The position numbers were made by a program, and so were the translations under genes. From contig JBKPCR010000119.1 of assembly GCA_046727435.1 (NCBI GenBank), positions 1 through 10,525 on the forward strand: a stretch of DNA of 10,525 nt, read 5' to 3'. Of this stretch, positions 1-6,503 are shown in pieces. How positions within the stretch are numbered: the stretch's first letter is position 1; every line of letters begins with the position of its first letter. The notes under the pieces are model-generated. The model made no database searches and had not been told where the DNA came from. It was given only the letters and a program-made list of their open reading frames with translations. This stretch comes from CAVPRW01 sp046727435 [NCBI: bacterium] (GTDB taxonomy: Bacteria; Tectomicrobia; Entotheonellia; J063).

Positions 1-123
1 ATTGTCGCCGTGCATGAAAAAAAACGAGTTCGGCAAGAAGTATATATCTTGGATGGCGATGCAACAATCGGTACCATCAATGGGCGAGAGCCGTCGTTGT
101 TCACGATCGCGCCGTTCAGATAG
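1..123 (+). CDS. C-terminal end of an unidentified protein (partial at left edge)
   Basis: The frame starting at base 1 is open for 40 codons and ends at TAG 121-123. The translated tail contains VYILDGDATIGTINGREPSL and ends in FTIAPFR, which reads like a beta-rich protein end rather than random translation. The family is not recognised and no function is proposed. The start lies outside the window. After the stop, about 530 bp pass before the next convincing gene, so this is probably the last gene of whatever lies to the left. It could also be a chance open frame, since 40 codons is short. Confidence 0.33.
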   Translation: MVAVHEKKRVRQEVYILDGDATIGTINGREPSLFTIAPFR

Positions 124-403
124 TCCCCGCCAAGCTGAGCACGTGATCGACGCGACTGAGACCCACAAAGCCCTTCTCGAGCGGGCCCTCATCGGTGATA
201 TCCATGGCCTCGGGGGCAGAGCGCGTCACGTTCGGAAGTGCGGCCGCGACAGACATGCCATCATCAGTCTGTCCGCCCGTATTACGTTCAGAGAGGCGCT
301 GGTCGTACGCGTGAAGCACCAGATGACGGGATACGCTCAGGTCGTGCGTCAGGGGGCGCGCGTGGTTGGTCCCCGTGCCTCCGAGGCATGCTATCCGGCC
401 AGG
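116..403 (-). pseudogene. Possible gene remnant, C-terminal part, cut by repeat element A
   Basis: On the minus strand a frame from the edge of the inverted repeat at about 404 to a TGA at 116-118 encodes about 95 residues with GC-rich third positions. It includes stretches such as RLSERNTGGQTDDGMSVAAA and LEKGFVGLSRVDHVLSLAG. No domain is recognised. The upstream end runs straight into the 25-bp inverted repeat at 406, so any real gene would have lost its beginning there. The plus strand is also open through this interval, which weakens the call. This is best read as unassigned DNA with a possible coding remnant. Confidence 0.22.
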
Positions 404-405
404 AC

Positions 406-580
406 AAACATGGCCACGACTGACGCTGGTGGTCCAGTCAACCATGTCTGGACAAGCAGTTCTCCATACGATGTTTGAAGGCCAGAGAGACCGAAGATAT
501 CCCCCTGGTGATACGCACGCCCATGGTGTTGGAGATTGACCACCGCGACTTCACTACCAGCGTCAGTCGTGGCCATGTTT
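406..580. repeat. Element A: 175-bp inverted-repeat (MITE-like) unit
   Basis: Bases 406-430 and 556-580 are perfect 25-bp inverted copies of each other, beginning AAACATGGCCACGAC and ending GACGCTGGT. Weaker complementarity continues inward: GGTGGTC and CCATG motifs recur with a short insertion. The 125-bp interior has no convincing gene. The outer 15 bp of the arm recurs at 1961-1975 in element B, so this is a dispersed repeat family and not a chance hairpin. The size and architecture fit a miniature inverted-repeat element or a solo pair of insertion-sequence ends. The family is unidentified and no target-site duplication was recognised. Confidence 0.6.
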
Positions 581-656
581 GCACGGGGGCAAAAATGCGG
601 TACCATGGCCTATCTGTATACTTCACCACCCGCGGCATGTCTAGGGGAGGTCCCAC

Positions 657-1088
657 ATGTCTGCAACGGTCCATGCGATACAGAGACCGGCCATGAAGCC
701 CCGTCATGCCACGAAGGAGACCGCACCGTTCGTCCCGGGACGGCGGGAGTTCTTCACCTATCGTGACCTTGGCGTCACCGATGCCAGCCACGGCGCGATG
801 CGCGCCCAAGTGATGTCGGCCATTACCGGCATGACGGAGCCGACCGGGTGGCATGATCACGTCTGCGACGGCCAGTTCGTCTATGCCCTGAAGGGCTGGG
901 TCGAACTGGAATTCGAGACCGGTGAGCGGCTGCGCCTTGAGGCGGGTGGGTCGCTGTTCATCCCGGGCGGCATGCGCCACAACGAGATCCGTACCTCGGA
1001 TGATCTGGAGCTCCTCGAGGTCTGCATGCCCGCGGACATGGGGACGGTGCCGTGCGACCGCCCCGCAGGGTTGCCGTCTCACCCGTGA
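657..1088 (+). CDS. Small single-domain cupin protein
   Basis: The gene encodes 143 residues with one conserved beta-barrel cupin domain, roughly residues 60-125. Cupin motif 1 is visible as GWHDHVCDGQFVYALKG (residues 64-80) with putative metal ligands H66 and H68. The usual glutamate position is Q73. Motif 2 is GGSLFIPGGMRHNEI (97-111) with H108 as the third histidine. The start is fixed by AGGGGAGG at 643-650, six bases before ATG 657; a later ATG at codon 13 has no such site. There is no signal peptide, so it is probably cytoplasmic. It resembles a widespread family of short cupins carrying a YRDLGV segment and a QFVYxLKGW core. The substrate is unknown, and small cupins can be dioxygenases, isomerases or ligand sensors. 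It has no operon partner, with repeats on both sides. Confidence 0.85.
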   Translation: MSATVHAIQRPAMKPRHATKETAPFVPGRREFFTYRDLGVTDASHGAMRAQVMSAITGMTEPTGWHDHVCDGQFVYALKGWVELEFETGERLRLEAGGSLFIPGGMRHNEIRTSDDLELLEVCMPADMGTVPCDRPAGLPSHP

Positions 1089-1233
1089 CAGTCGTGTCAA
1101 CGTCTTGAGCCAGGAGACGAGGAGCGGGTGTCAGGTCATGGCGCACCTCCTCGCATGGATACGACATCCGTTTCAGGCACACGGACCGCGCCTGAGAAGG
1201 AAGCAGTATGCCCCAGTCGGGATGATTCACCGA

Positions 1234-1284
1234 CTGAACCAACAGAGTCACGACTTCCTTGACGTTGGCGGGGAATGCCACCGG
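1234..1284 (+). repeat. Left 51-bp inverted repeat of element B
   Basis: This arm matches the reverse complement of 1931-1981 at about 38 of 51 positions with no gap. It contains CACGACTTCCTTGACG followed by GGCGGGGAATGCC. In the plus frame it reads LNQQSHDFLDVGGECHR, and a TGA follows seven codons later. Confidence 0.5.
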
Positions 1285-1329
1285 TTCGCGAGGGCTCGCT
1301 GAGTGCCGTGACACCGTGGATGGCAATGC

Positions 1330-1901
1330 CTAACGGCTGGCGTCAGCCGCTGGCGTGGAGCGCAGCGGTCCGCGAGGCAGCTGCACGCAGCGTTGAGCCG
1401 CGTGCTCAATCTGGGCGTGAAGCGCGTGCGGAGCGGTCGCAATGATGACCAAGAAAGCGGCCTTTGTCCCAAGCCATGGAGCGGCGCGCAGCCAGTCGGG
1501 ATCGGGCTGCAATGGAAGCACAGGGGTGCGCTCATCGCTCATCACCAACGGTGGACGGCGCTGGTCATAGACGATCATGCGAGGATAGCCGCGATTGCCG
1601 CATGGCGGGATAAGGCGTTGAGCCACGTGATGGACACGCCTCTCAAAGTCCATCGTCGCTTGGGGCCAAGCCCCCCAGAATCCCCATGGTTTTCACGATC
1701 GACCTCCTTGCGGCTGCTGTCTGCGAACAAGCGACCCCAAATCTTGAGTAGATGGAACAGTCGCCACATCACCCTCCCAACGGCCCTGTGCGAGATGTGG
1801 ATCTCATCGTCCGTGGGGGCTGCTGATACGAAAATCTTCAGCATCATAGACCAAATGCGGATCGGATACGGCAAGAATTTCGGCATTATGGCCGGTGGCA
1901 A
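1330..1901 (-). pseudogene. Possible degraded minus-strand coding stretch inside element B
   Basis: Two overlapping minus-strand frames cover this interval, from about 1901 to 1650 and from 1653 to a stop at 1330. The first reads DDEIHISHRAVGRVMWRLFH; the second reads YPRMIVYDQRRPPLVMSDER and continues as DPDWLRAAPWLGTKAAFLVI. Amino-acid composition is protein-like, and the frame changes near 1650 where the two overlap, as expected of a gene with an indel. No conserved domain was recognised and no ribosome binding site precedes either frame. The plus strand is also open from 1393 to 1929, so coding direction is uncertain. If real, this would be the dead internal gene of element B. Confidence 0.22.
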
Positions 1902-1930
1902 GCGACGGCGTCAGGATGGGGTCAGATGAG

Positions 1931-1981
1931 CCGGCGGTATTCCCCACTGACATCAACGAAGTCGTGGCCATGTTTGGCCAG
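1931..1981 (-). repeat. Right 51-bp inverted repeat of element B
   Basis: This is the inverted partner of 1234-1284. Its segment 1961-1975 is identical to the outer 15 bases of the right arm of element A (566-580). With one mismatch the match extends to 19 bases against the left arm of element A. On the minus strand it reads AKHGHDFVDVSGEYRR and is followed by a stop. Confidence 0.5.
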
Positions 1982-2119
1982 GATCCCGCGTGAAAGATCG
2001 GCTGCGTGAGCGTTCCAGAGCCGTCACCCATGGTCACCATGGGGCTGCTCCGTGGGCGGTGACGTCGATGTCCCCTCCAGAGCCATGATCGCATGGCTGA
2101 ATGTCCTACTCCCTGGACG

Positions 2120-2155
2120 TTCTCCCGTTCCTCAGGGGAGAGGGGAGAGCAATGG
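2120..2155 (+). repeat. REP-like hairpin upstream of the acetyltransferase
   Basis: The unit reads TTCTCCC (2120-2126), a 9-base loop, GGGAGAG (2136-2142), then GGA and an ATGG end. The two seven-base blocks can form a five- to seven-pair stem. The same block order with a 3-base loop occurs at 2997-3027, in the same orientation on the other side of the acetyltransferase gene. This fits an extragenic palindromic repeat. It is not followed by a T run, so it is not a standard terminator. Confidence 0.45.
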
Positions 2156-2385
2156 CTCGGTCAAGATGAGCAAAAGTGGTGCTGTTCAAGCGTCAATGTT
2201 TCACATACCATTTGCTCGCACCTGATCTACGGGGCTGATGATGTGCCATGGGCCGGAGGATTACGTGCGTCAGATGATCCAGGGCATCGTGGCTTTGCCC
2301 TCTGGATCACGCGGCTCGAAGAGAAGCGTATGAGCCGGGACGTCGGCACCTTGATTCAACGGCGACAAGCCACAAGGAGGACCTA

Positions 2386-3024
2386 ATGCAGATCGGACCG
2401 ATCACCCTGGAGGGCCACCACGTGTGTCTGGAGCCCGTGACCCTGTCCCATGTCCCGTCCTTGTGGCGGGCCGGCGCATATGAAGAGATCTGGCAGTATC
2501 TGCCCTACGCTATGTGCTCCGATGAGGAGATGCGGGCGTACGTCGCGTCCGAACTGGCGAAACAAGAGGCTGGTCTAGTGGTCCGCTTCGTCACGGTGGC
2601 CCGAGCCATTGCCCAAGTCGTTGGGTCAACCAGTTATCTCAACATTGAACGCCAGCACCGGCGTGTGGAGATCGGCGGCACCTGGATCACCCCGGCCTGG
2701 CAACGGTCCGCCATCAACACGGAGACGAAATACCTGCAGCTGCGGCACGCCTTCGAGACCTTGGGCTGCATCCGGGTGGAGTTCAAGACCGACACGCTCA
2801 ACACGAAGTCGCGGCAGGCACTGGCGCGCATCGGCGCCACCGAGGAGGGCACCTTCCGCAACCACATGATCATGCCCGGGGGGCGGATTCGTCACAGCGT
2901 CTATTTTAGCGTCACCGACGACGAATGGCCCCGCGTCAAGGCACATCTCGAACGGCTTCTGGCCGCATACCCAGCCACAGCCGCCGCACCTCCCTCTTCT
3001 CCCTGCGGGAGAGCGGAAGGCTGA
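2386..3024 (+). CDS. GNAT-family N-acetyltransferase, RimJ/RimL type
   Basis: The gene encodes 212 residues. A strong AAGGAGG (2374-2380) lies five bases before ATG 2386 and fixes the start. The N-terminal part (residues 8-40) carries the LEGHHVCLEPVTL pattern of the RimJ/RimL branch. The acetyl-CoA binding core runs from VVGSTSYLNI (78-87) through VEIGGTWITPAWQRSAIN (94-111) to LRHAFETLGCIRVEFKTD (119-136), then NTKSRQALARIGATEEG (139-155). The pyrophosphate-binding turn is QRSAIN, with alanine where glycine is usual (RxxGxN). Family members transfer acetyl from acetyl-CoA to an amino group on a protein N-terminus, an antibiotic or a small amine; the acceptor here cannot be read. The last eleven codons (PPSSPCGRAEG) lie in or beside the REP-like repeat, suggesting the repeat supplied the stop. 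Confidence 0.88.
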   Translation: MQIGPITLEGHHVCLEPVTLSHVPSLWRAGAYEEIWQYLPYAMCSDEEMRAYVASELAKQEAGLVVRFVTVARAIAQVVGSTSYLNIERQHRRVEIGGTWITPAWQRSAINTETKYLQLRHAFETLGCIRVEFKTDTLNTKSRQALARIGATEEGTFRNHMIMPGGRIRHSVYFSVTDDEWPRVKAHLERLLAAYPATAAAPPSSPCGRAEG

Positions 3025-3027
3025 TGG
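2997..3027 (+). repeat. REP-like hairpin overlapping the acetyltransferase stop
   Basis: TTCTCCC (2997-3003), loop TGC and GGGAGAG (3007-3013) form a compact stem, followed by GGAAGG and GATGG. It shares block order and orientation with 2120-2155. The acetyltransferase stop codon (3022-3024) lies inside the unit. The truncated gene that follows begins to show homology about 55 bases downstream. No T run follows, so a role as mRNA-stabilising stem or transposed palindrome is more likely than intrinsic termination. Confidence 0.5.
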
Positions 3028-3082
3028 ATCAGGGGTAGGGCTAAGCCCTCTAGGCACTTCACCCCGCGGGGGCGCACTCGAT

Positions 3083-3901
3083 CTGGTCCAGTTGCTGCCG
3101 GCGGCGGTGTTGCAGCCCCAGTTCAATGCCGGCGCCATCACCACCACGACGGGAGGCGCAGCGCCGGTCGTGGTCGTCAGCGGGCCGATCGCCGGGCGGC
3201 TCGGCATCCACAGTGGGACGGCCGTCCTGGGCTCCGGTCACCGAGCCAACGCCACCATCGGCCGGGCCTTACGGCTGACCATGCGCAACCTGGGGGGGGC
3301 CACCGCTGACACGATGGAGAAGTCGACCCACGGCTGGCCCGGCAAGTACACCATGTGCTTTGCGGAACACACCGAGCGGAACCCCTGGGAGCCGCTCCAC
3401 GTGGAGTTGGGCTTTGCACCGGACGTCAGCATCGTGATCGTGGTGGCGGCCCGGGGGATCATCACGATGGTGGAAGCCAGTCAAGAGAGCGGCCTTGGTG
3501 ACCTCGAAACCCTCGTGAGCTCGATGCGCGGGGAGGGCATCTCGGGCTATTCCTACCAGGCTCGTGGGGCGTCACCCGTGGTGGTGTTAGGACCGGAACA
3601 CGCGGCAGAGATCGCCGCCGCCGGGTTCGGGCGAAAGGAGATCAAAGAGTACGTTTTTCGCCACGCGCGGATGCCGCTGGGACAGCTACGGGATCGCGGT
3701 CACTGGGGTGCCCGCTCCTGGCCGGAGGACTGGGAGCACCAGCCGGAGGACTTCTTGGTCCCCCTAGTCAGCGACCCGGAGAAACTGATCCTGGTGGTGG
3801 CGGGAGGCGACGGCCGGCATTCCTCCTGGTTCCCCGCCTGGTCGGCGACGCAGCGGGCCATTGAGGTCATTGAGGAGCCGAGTTCCGGAGCGCGTGGCTA
3901 A
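3083..3901 (+). pseudogene. Conserved protein of the RANATIGRA/PGKYT type, 5'-truncated
   Basis: The frame encodes about 270 residues and ends at TAA 3899-3901. Conserved blocks are FNAGAITTTT, VSGPIAGRLGI, RANATIGRALRL, HGWPGKYTMCFAEHTERNPW with EPLHVELGF, KEYVFRHARMPLGQLRDRG and VVAGGDGRHSSWFPAW. From memory this matches a family of roughly 350-residue proteins in soil bacteria and Chloroflexota, sometimes near UGSC-motif proteins; function is not established. Family members carry about 60-100 further N-terminal residues before the PRFN-like block. Here the frame runs upstream into a REP-like repeat at 2997-3027, and the only early start is TTG 3092 with no Shine-Dalgarno sequence. The C-terminus looks complete. 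A short functional version from TTG 3092 (269 residues) is possible but less likely. Confidence 0.55.
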
Positions 3902-4451
3902 CTGCCTCTGCGCCCCTCTCGTGCGGTCTCGGGGGCGTGCAGGGGCATGGGTGGCACGTGGGCCGCTCACGCGAGACCGTGGTGACCGATCCGGTCCAAG
4001 CCGCGTCAGCTGGGAGCCAAATCCCGATCTCGAGACCATGCAGACCGATTTCAGGCGCGCCCTAGCCCGGCTAGTGCCCGTGTTCATGCCCGAGCTGCTG
4101 TTCCGGCGGTGCAGGCACGTGGCGCCGTGGAAGGCCCCATCGCACGGGACCGGCGCTGAGACGCCAACAGGCGTCTGACAAGCCCCCAGCATGGCGGTGT
4201 GAACCTCCGGAGCTGGCCAGGGAGGAGACTCCGGATATCAAGGGGAGGCACGCGGGCATGGCACAGAAACAGTTGCTCCCATCACCCTTGCGCCGGCCGC
4301 AGAGAAACGAGTGAGCAGCATTGAAGGTTGTGCCTTGAGAAGGCGTCGTGATGCTCTGACCTCTGGAGCCGGGCTATGCTGGTGGTTCACATCTTCATGG
4401 GGAGAATTGCCCTGGCTTGCTGTTATTCGAGCGTATGTCCGTCCTTGTGCC
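3902..4451. other. Gene-poor interval with one hairpin
   Basis: No convincing gene was found in these 550 bp. A plus-strand frame to 4178 is GC-rich at third positions (it includes LETMQTDFRRALARLVPVF) but has no recognised domain and no ribosome binding site. A perfect seven-pair stem with a four-base loop, AGACGCC-AACA-GGCGTCT, lies at 4159-4176. It could end transcription from the left, although no T run follows on either side. A short palindromic CTCCGGAG sits near 4206-4213. Confidence 0.4.
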
Positions 4452-5069
4452 TTACGTAGGGACCAGTAGGCTACCGCTTGTCAGCACCATTTTGGGTGGA
4501 TGATTCACGATTTCTTCGAGGTACAGATCTACTGCCTGCTCGAACCTTTCTGCATCCGTTCGAGTGACCTCTGCCCAAATATATAAGCCTACCATCTTGG
4601 ACATAAGACGTTGCAGGAAGGGGTTAGGTGATGTTAACTCGTCCTGTGTGACCGACAGGTGTTCTTCGGACACGTGACAGAGCGCGTTCCTGAGCGTGAC
4701 GAGCTCATGCAGCGCCTGAACGTGGGGGGAAGGCCATTTCAGCCTACAACGTGAGTAGCTGAGAAGCTTGGGGAGGGCCAACATGCGCTCGCGGAAGGGC
4801 TGCGCCAAGATGCGTATAGCTCTCGTGCGCATGGTATTGGGCGCGTCATCTGGCACCCCCCCACGGCTCGCGATGATAAGCCTTTTGTGGATCCCCTGTT
4901 CAAGGGCAGCGGCAAACAACAGGCTCGCGCAAGCCGTCAGAACCCGACCGAGGTGCTCGTCAGGCGGCGGCATCCCCAGCAAGGCCCTACCATCCCGCAT
5001 CAAGGTTCGCTCGAATGAAATAGTCATGATAAACGAATCTGGTGTGCCGTTTGGTTGTTGCTCAGCCAC
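4452..5069 (-). CDS. HEPN-like domain protein with an RNALCH motif
   Basis: Counted from GTG 5069 the protein has 205 residues. That start is preferred because GGAAGAGG (5077-5084 on the plus strand, complemented) lies seven bases before it. A TTG at 5105 and an ATG at 5027 are in frame but lack such a site. The key motif is LHELVTLRNALCHVSEEH, in which R127-N-A-L-C-H132 matches the Rx4-6H signature of HEPN ribonuclease-like domains. The flanks are predicted helical (TACASLLFAAALEQG before; LQRLMSKMVGLYIWAEVTRT and RFEQAVDLYLEEIV after), consistent with an all-alpha fold. HEPN proteins are often RNases in toxin-antitoxin or phage-defence loci, but many are non-catalytic. No nucleotidyltransferase or other partner gene is adjacent. 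The HEPN assignment is inferred from one short motif plus helix pattern. Confidence 0.6.
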   Translation of the reverse strand: MAEQQPNGTPDSFIMTISFERTLMRDGRALLGMPPPDEHLGRVLTACASLLFAAALEQGIHKRLIIASRGGVPDDAPNTMRTRAIRILAQPFRERMLALPKLLSYSRCRLKWPSPHVQALHELVTLRNALCHVSEEHLSVTQDELTSPNPFLQRLMSKMVGLYIWAEVTRTDAERFEQAVDLYLEEIVNHPPKMVLTSGSLLVPT

Positions 5070-5535
5070 AGGTGCACCTCTTCCGCTGAAAATACCGTTA
5101 GCCAAAGGGCTTGCGGATAAACCGACTGCAGCCTCTTAGGCCTCGTTTGGATGCGGGTGCGAAGACCGTTAAAAAAGCGCTCTTCGTCGTGGCGGTTCTG
5201 CTCCCTTCTCCCTGGTTTGCATGCCGCTGAATCAACCTGCTTTCTCGGCCACTGCACGGGCGTGCGCCGCAACATCATCGTGATGAGCTAAGCTGATCCG
5301 CACGGTATTTGGCACCAAGTATGACGTTCTGGAGCACGCCTTTGGCCAGCTTTAGCAGGGACCGAGAAACCTCGTTGATGAGCCCTAGAGGGTACCTGTC
5401 TCTATACAGCTCTATGCTTGAGGCCTTCGATCCGAGAGGCTATCGTGTTCACCAGTACTTCTGGACATTCCTACGACTCAGGAGGCGTTTCGATCGTCAT
5501 GGTCGATATCTCTCTCAACGTCGGGTCCTACAAGA
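5070..5535. other. Gene-poor interval between the HEPN-like gene and the signalling operon
   Basis: These ~465 bp hold the GGAAGAGG ribosome binding site of the HEPN-like gene (5077-5084). Otherwise only short open frames without recognisable domains or ribosome binding sites are present. The missing 3' part of the kinase remnant to the right, including its glycine-rich G2 box and C-terminus, was looked for on the minus strand and is not there. The boundary near 5536 is therefore a deletion or rearrangement point. No terminator hairpin with a T run was identified. Confidence 0.4.
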
Positions 5536-6107
5536 TCGCTCGAAAATTTTGCGCATGCCCTGGGGCTGATGCCACACCCAGTAACGCATACCGCCACACA
5601 CATCAAGGCTGGAATCTCCTGGTACAGCGAAGCCTGGACCTGAACTGTGCCATGTTCTAGGGTAAATTTGATGGCGTTTTCGATGAGATTGATCAGGATC
5701 TGGCGGACGCGATCTGGGTCTGCATAAACTGGAGGCAAGAATCCATGCACATCGGCCGAGAGTCGGATCTGTTTGGCGGCGGCGCTTGCCTCGGGTGTCC
5801 GGAGCATTTCGGGGATCACCTCCACCAACGAGAGGCACTGCGGCTCGATCGCCAGTTTCCCCGTCTGCACCTGCATCGACTCCAGCAGATCCCCAATCAT
5901 GGTCCCCAGCTGCTGGGCATTGCGCAAGGTCACCCCGAGAGCATTGCGTTGCCCTGGCGTGAGTTTGCCCTCCCGGCCGTCGAAGAGATTCCTCGCATAC
6001 CACAGAATCGCCATCAGCGGCGTGCGAAATTCGTGCGACACGTGGGAGAGCAAGTGATCTTTCATCTCTAATTGCTGCTGGCGGGTCTGGATCAAGGCGG
6101 TGGCCAA
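5478..6107 (-). pseudogene. Histidine kinase remnant, former C-terminal half of a receiver-kinase fusion
   Basis: Counted from TTG 6107, the HisKA dimerisation domain includes SHVSHEFRTPLMAILWYARN (residues 21-40) with phospho-acceptor H25. The HATPase N-box is DRVRQILINLIENAIKF (132-148). The frame continues that of the receiver at 6111-6494; only TAG 6111-6113 separates them (AIER-stop-QLATALIQTRQQQLE). From memory, close family members are single receiver-HisKA-HATPase proteins reading through this point. Other lesions: the DxGxG aspartate is V175 (VTGCGI), and a frameshift lies near 5559-5566, after which the adjacent frame gives the expected GMRKIFER before ending. Homology stops near 5536, so the G2 box and C-terminus are missing. 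It is almost certainly unable to bind ATP normally. An independent short protein from TTG 6107 lacks a ribosome binding site. Confidence 0.75.
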
Positions 6108-6110
6108 TTG

Positions 6111-6494
6111 CTATCGTTCGATCGCATAGCGTATAGCGCGCGCCAACAGTTGGCCGTCCACATGCCCTTTGACCAGAAAATCCTGGGCCCCTTCTCCCAT
6201 CGCTCGGACCGCCACCGCTTCATCATCGAGACCGGTGAGCACCACGATCGGGACGTGTATGGTGTGTCCATGCATCTTGTCAAAAGTCCCCCAGCCCTGG
6301 CTATCCGGTAGAAAGAGGTCCAACGGGATGACATCACACGATTCTGCACTGAGACGCTGTAAGGGCTCTCCCAGCTGCGTGCTCCACACCAGCTCCGAGC
6401 GCATTGTGCCTGCATCCGCTAGCATTTGCCGTAACAGGCGCGTATCTCCCGGATCATCCTCGACGAGGCGGATTCTGATGGGCTGGTCGTTCAT
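6111..6494 (-). CDS. Response-regulator receiver domain protein (severed from its kinase)
   Basis: The 127-residue product is one CheY-like receiver. Acidic residues E12-D13-D14 (LVEDDPGD), phospho-acceptor D59 (PLDLFLPDSQG), T87 (VVLTGLDD) and K109 (FLVKG) are all present. GAGGG precedes ATG 6494 and overlaps the TGA of the upstream regulator (gap 9 nt), so translation is likely coupled. It ends at TAG 6111-6113, in frame with the downstream kinase remnant. In related proteins this domain is the N-terminal module of a receiver-kinase fusion and ends in the same ARAIRYAIER segment. As it stands, the product could still accept phosphate from the hybrid kinase of the operon and act as a single-domain relay or phosphate sink. 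Confidence 0.85.
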   Translation of the reverse strand: MNDQPIRIRLVEDDPGDTRLLRQMLADAGTMRSELVWSTQLGEPLQRLSAESCDVIPLDLFLPDSQGWGTFDKMHGHTIHVPIVVLTGLDDEAVAVRAMGEGAQDFLVKGHVDGQLLARAIRYAIER

Positions 6495-6503
6495 CTGGTT
6501 CCC

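Larger units (their letters stand above)
1234..1981. other. Element B: ~750-bp interval bounded by 51-bp imperfect inverted repeats
   Basis: Bases 1234-1284 and the reverse complement of 1931-1981 align without gaps over 51 bases with about 38 identities. The shared core includes CACGACTTC, GGGGAAT and CCGG. The outer portion of the right arm also carries the 15-bp motif of element A. The interval therefore has the layout of a small degenerate transposon, with related ends and an interior holding only broken minus-strand open frames. The alternative is two inverted relics of one duplicated gene end. Read toward the interior, both arms give similar peptides (HDFLDVGGE and HDFVDVSGE), each closed by a stop soon afterwards. 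No transposase motif was recognised. Confidence 0.42.

Noticed and set aside
2-478. Plus-strand open frame of 158 codons at the left edge.
   Set aside because: It runs through both the frame-1 gene tail and the inverted repeat, has no recognised domain and no ribosome binding site, and reads like the antisense of GC-rich coding DNA.
1393-1929. Plus-strand open frame of 178 codons inside element B.
   Set aside because: It starts at TTG without a ribosome binding site, shows no domain, and lies opposite minus-strand frames with a more protein-like composition.
2093-2386. Open frame of 97 codons directly before the acetyltransferase, overlapping its start.
   Set aside because: No domain and no ribosome binding site; it covers a REP-like hairpin and has biased, low-complexity composition at its end.
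4159-4176. Hairpin AGACGCC-AACA-GGCGTCT as an intrinsic terminator.
   Set aside because: The stem is good but no T run follows in either direction, so it is mentioned only within the gene-poor interval.
3861-4178. Open frame of 105 codons with GC-rich third positions after the truncated gene.
   Set aside because: It overlaps the end of the preceding gene, lacks a ribosome binding site and recognisable motif, and its end falls within a hairpin.
5024-5278. Minus-strand open frame of 84 codons upstream of and overlapping the HEPN-like gene.
   Set aside because: No motif or ribosome binding site; the overlapping HEPN-like frame has a good Shine-Dalgarno sequence and a recognisable motif.
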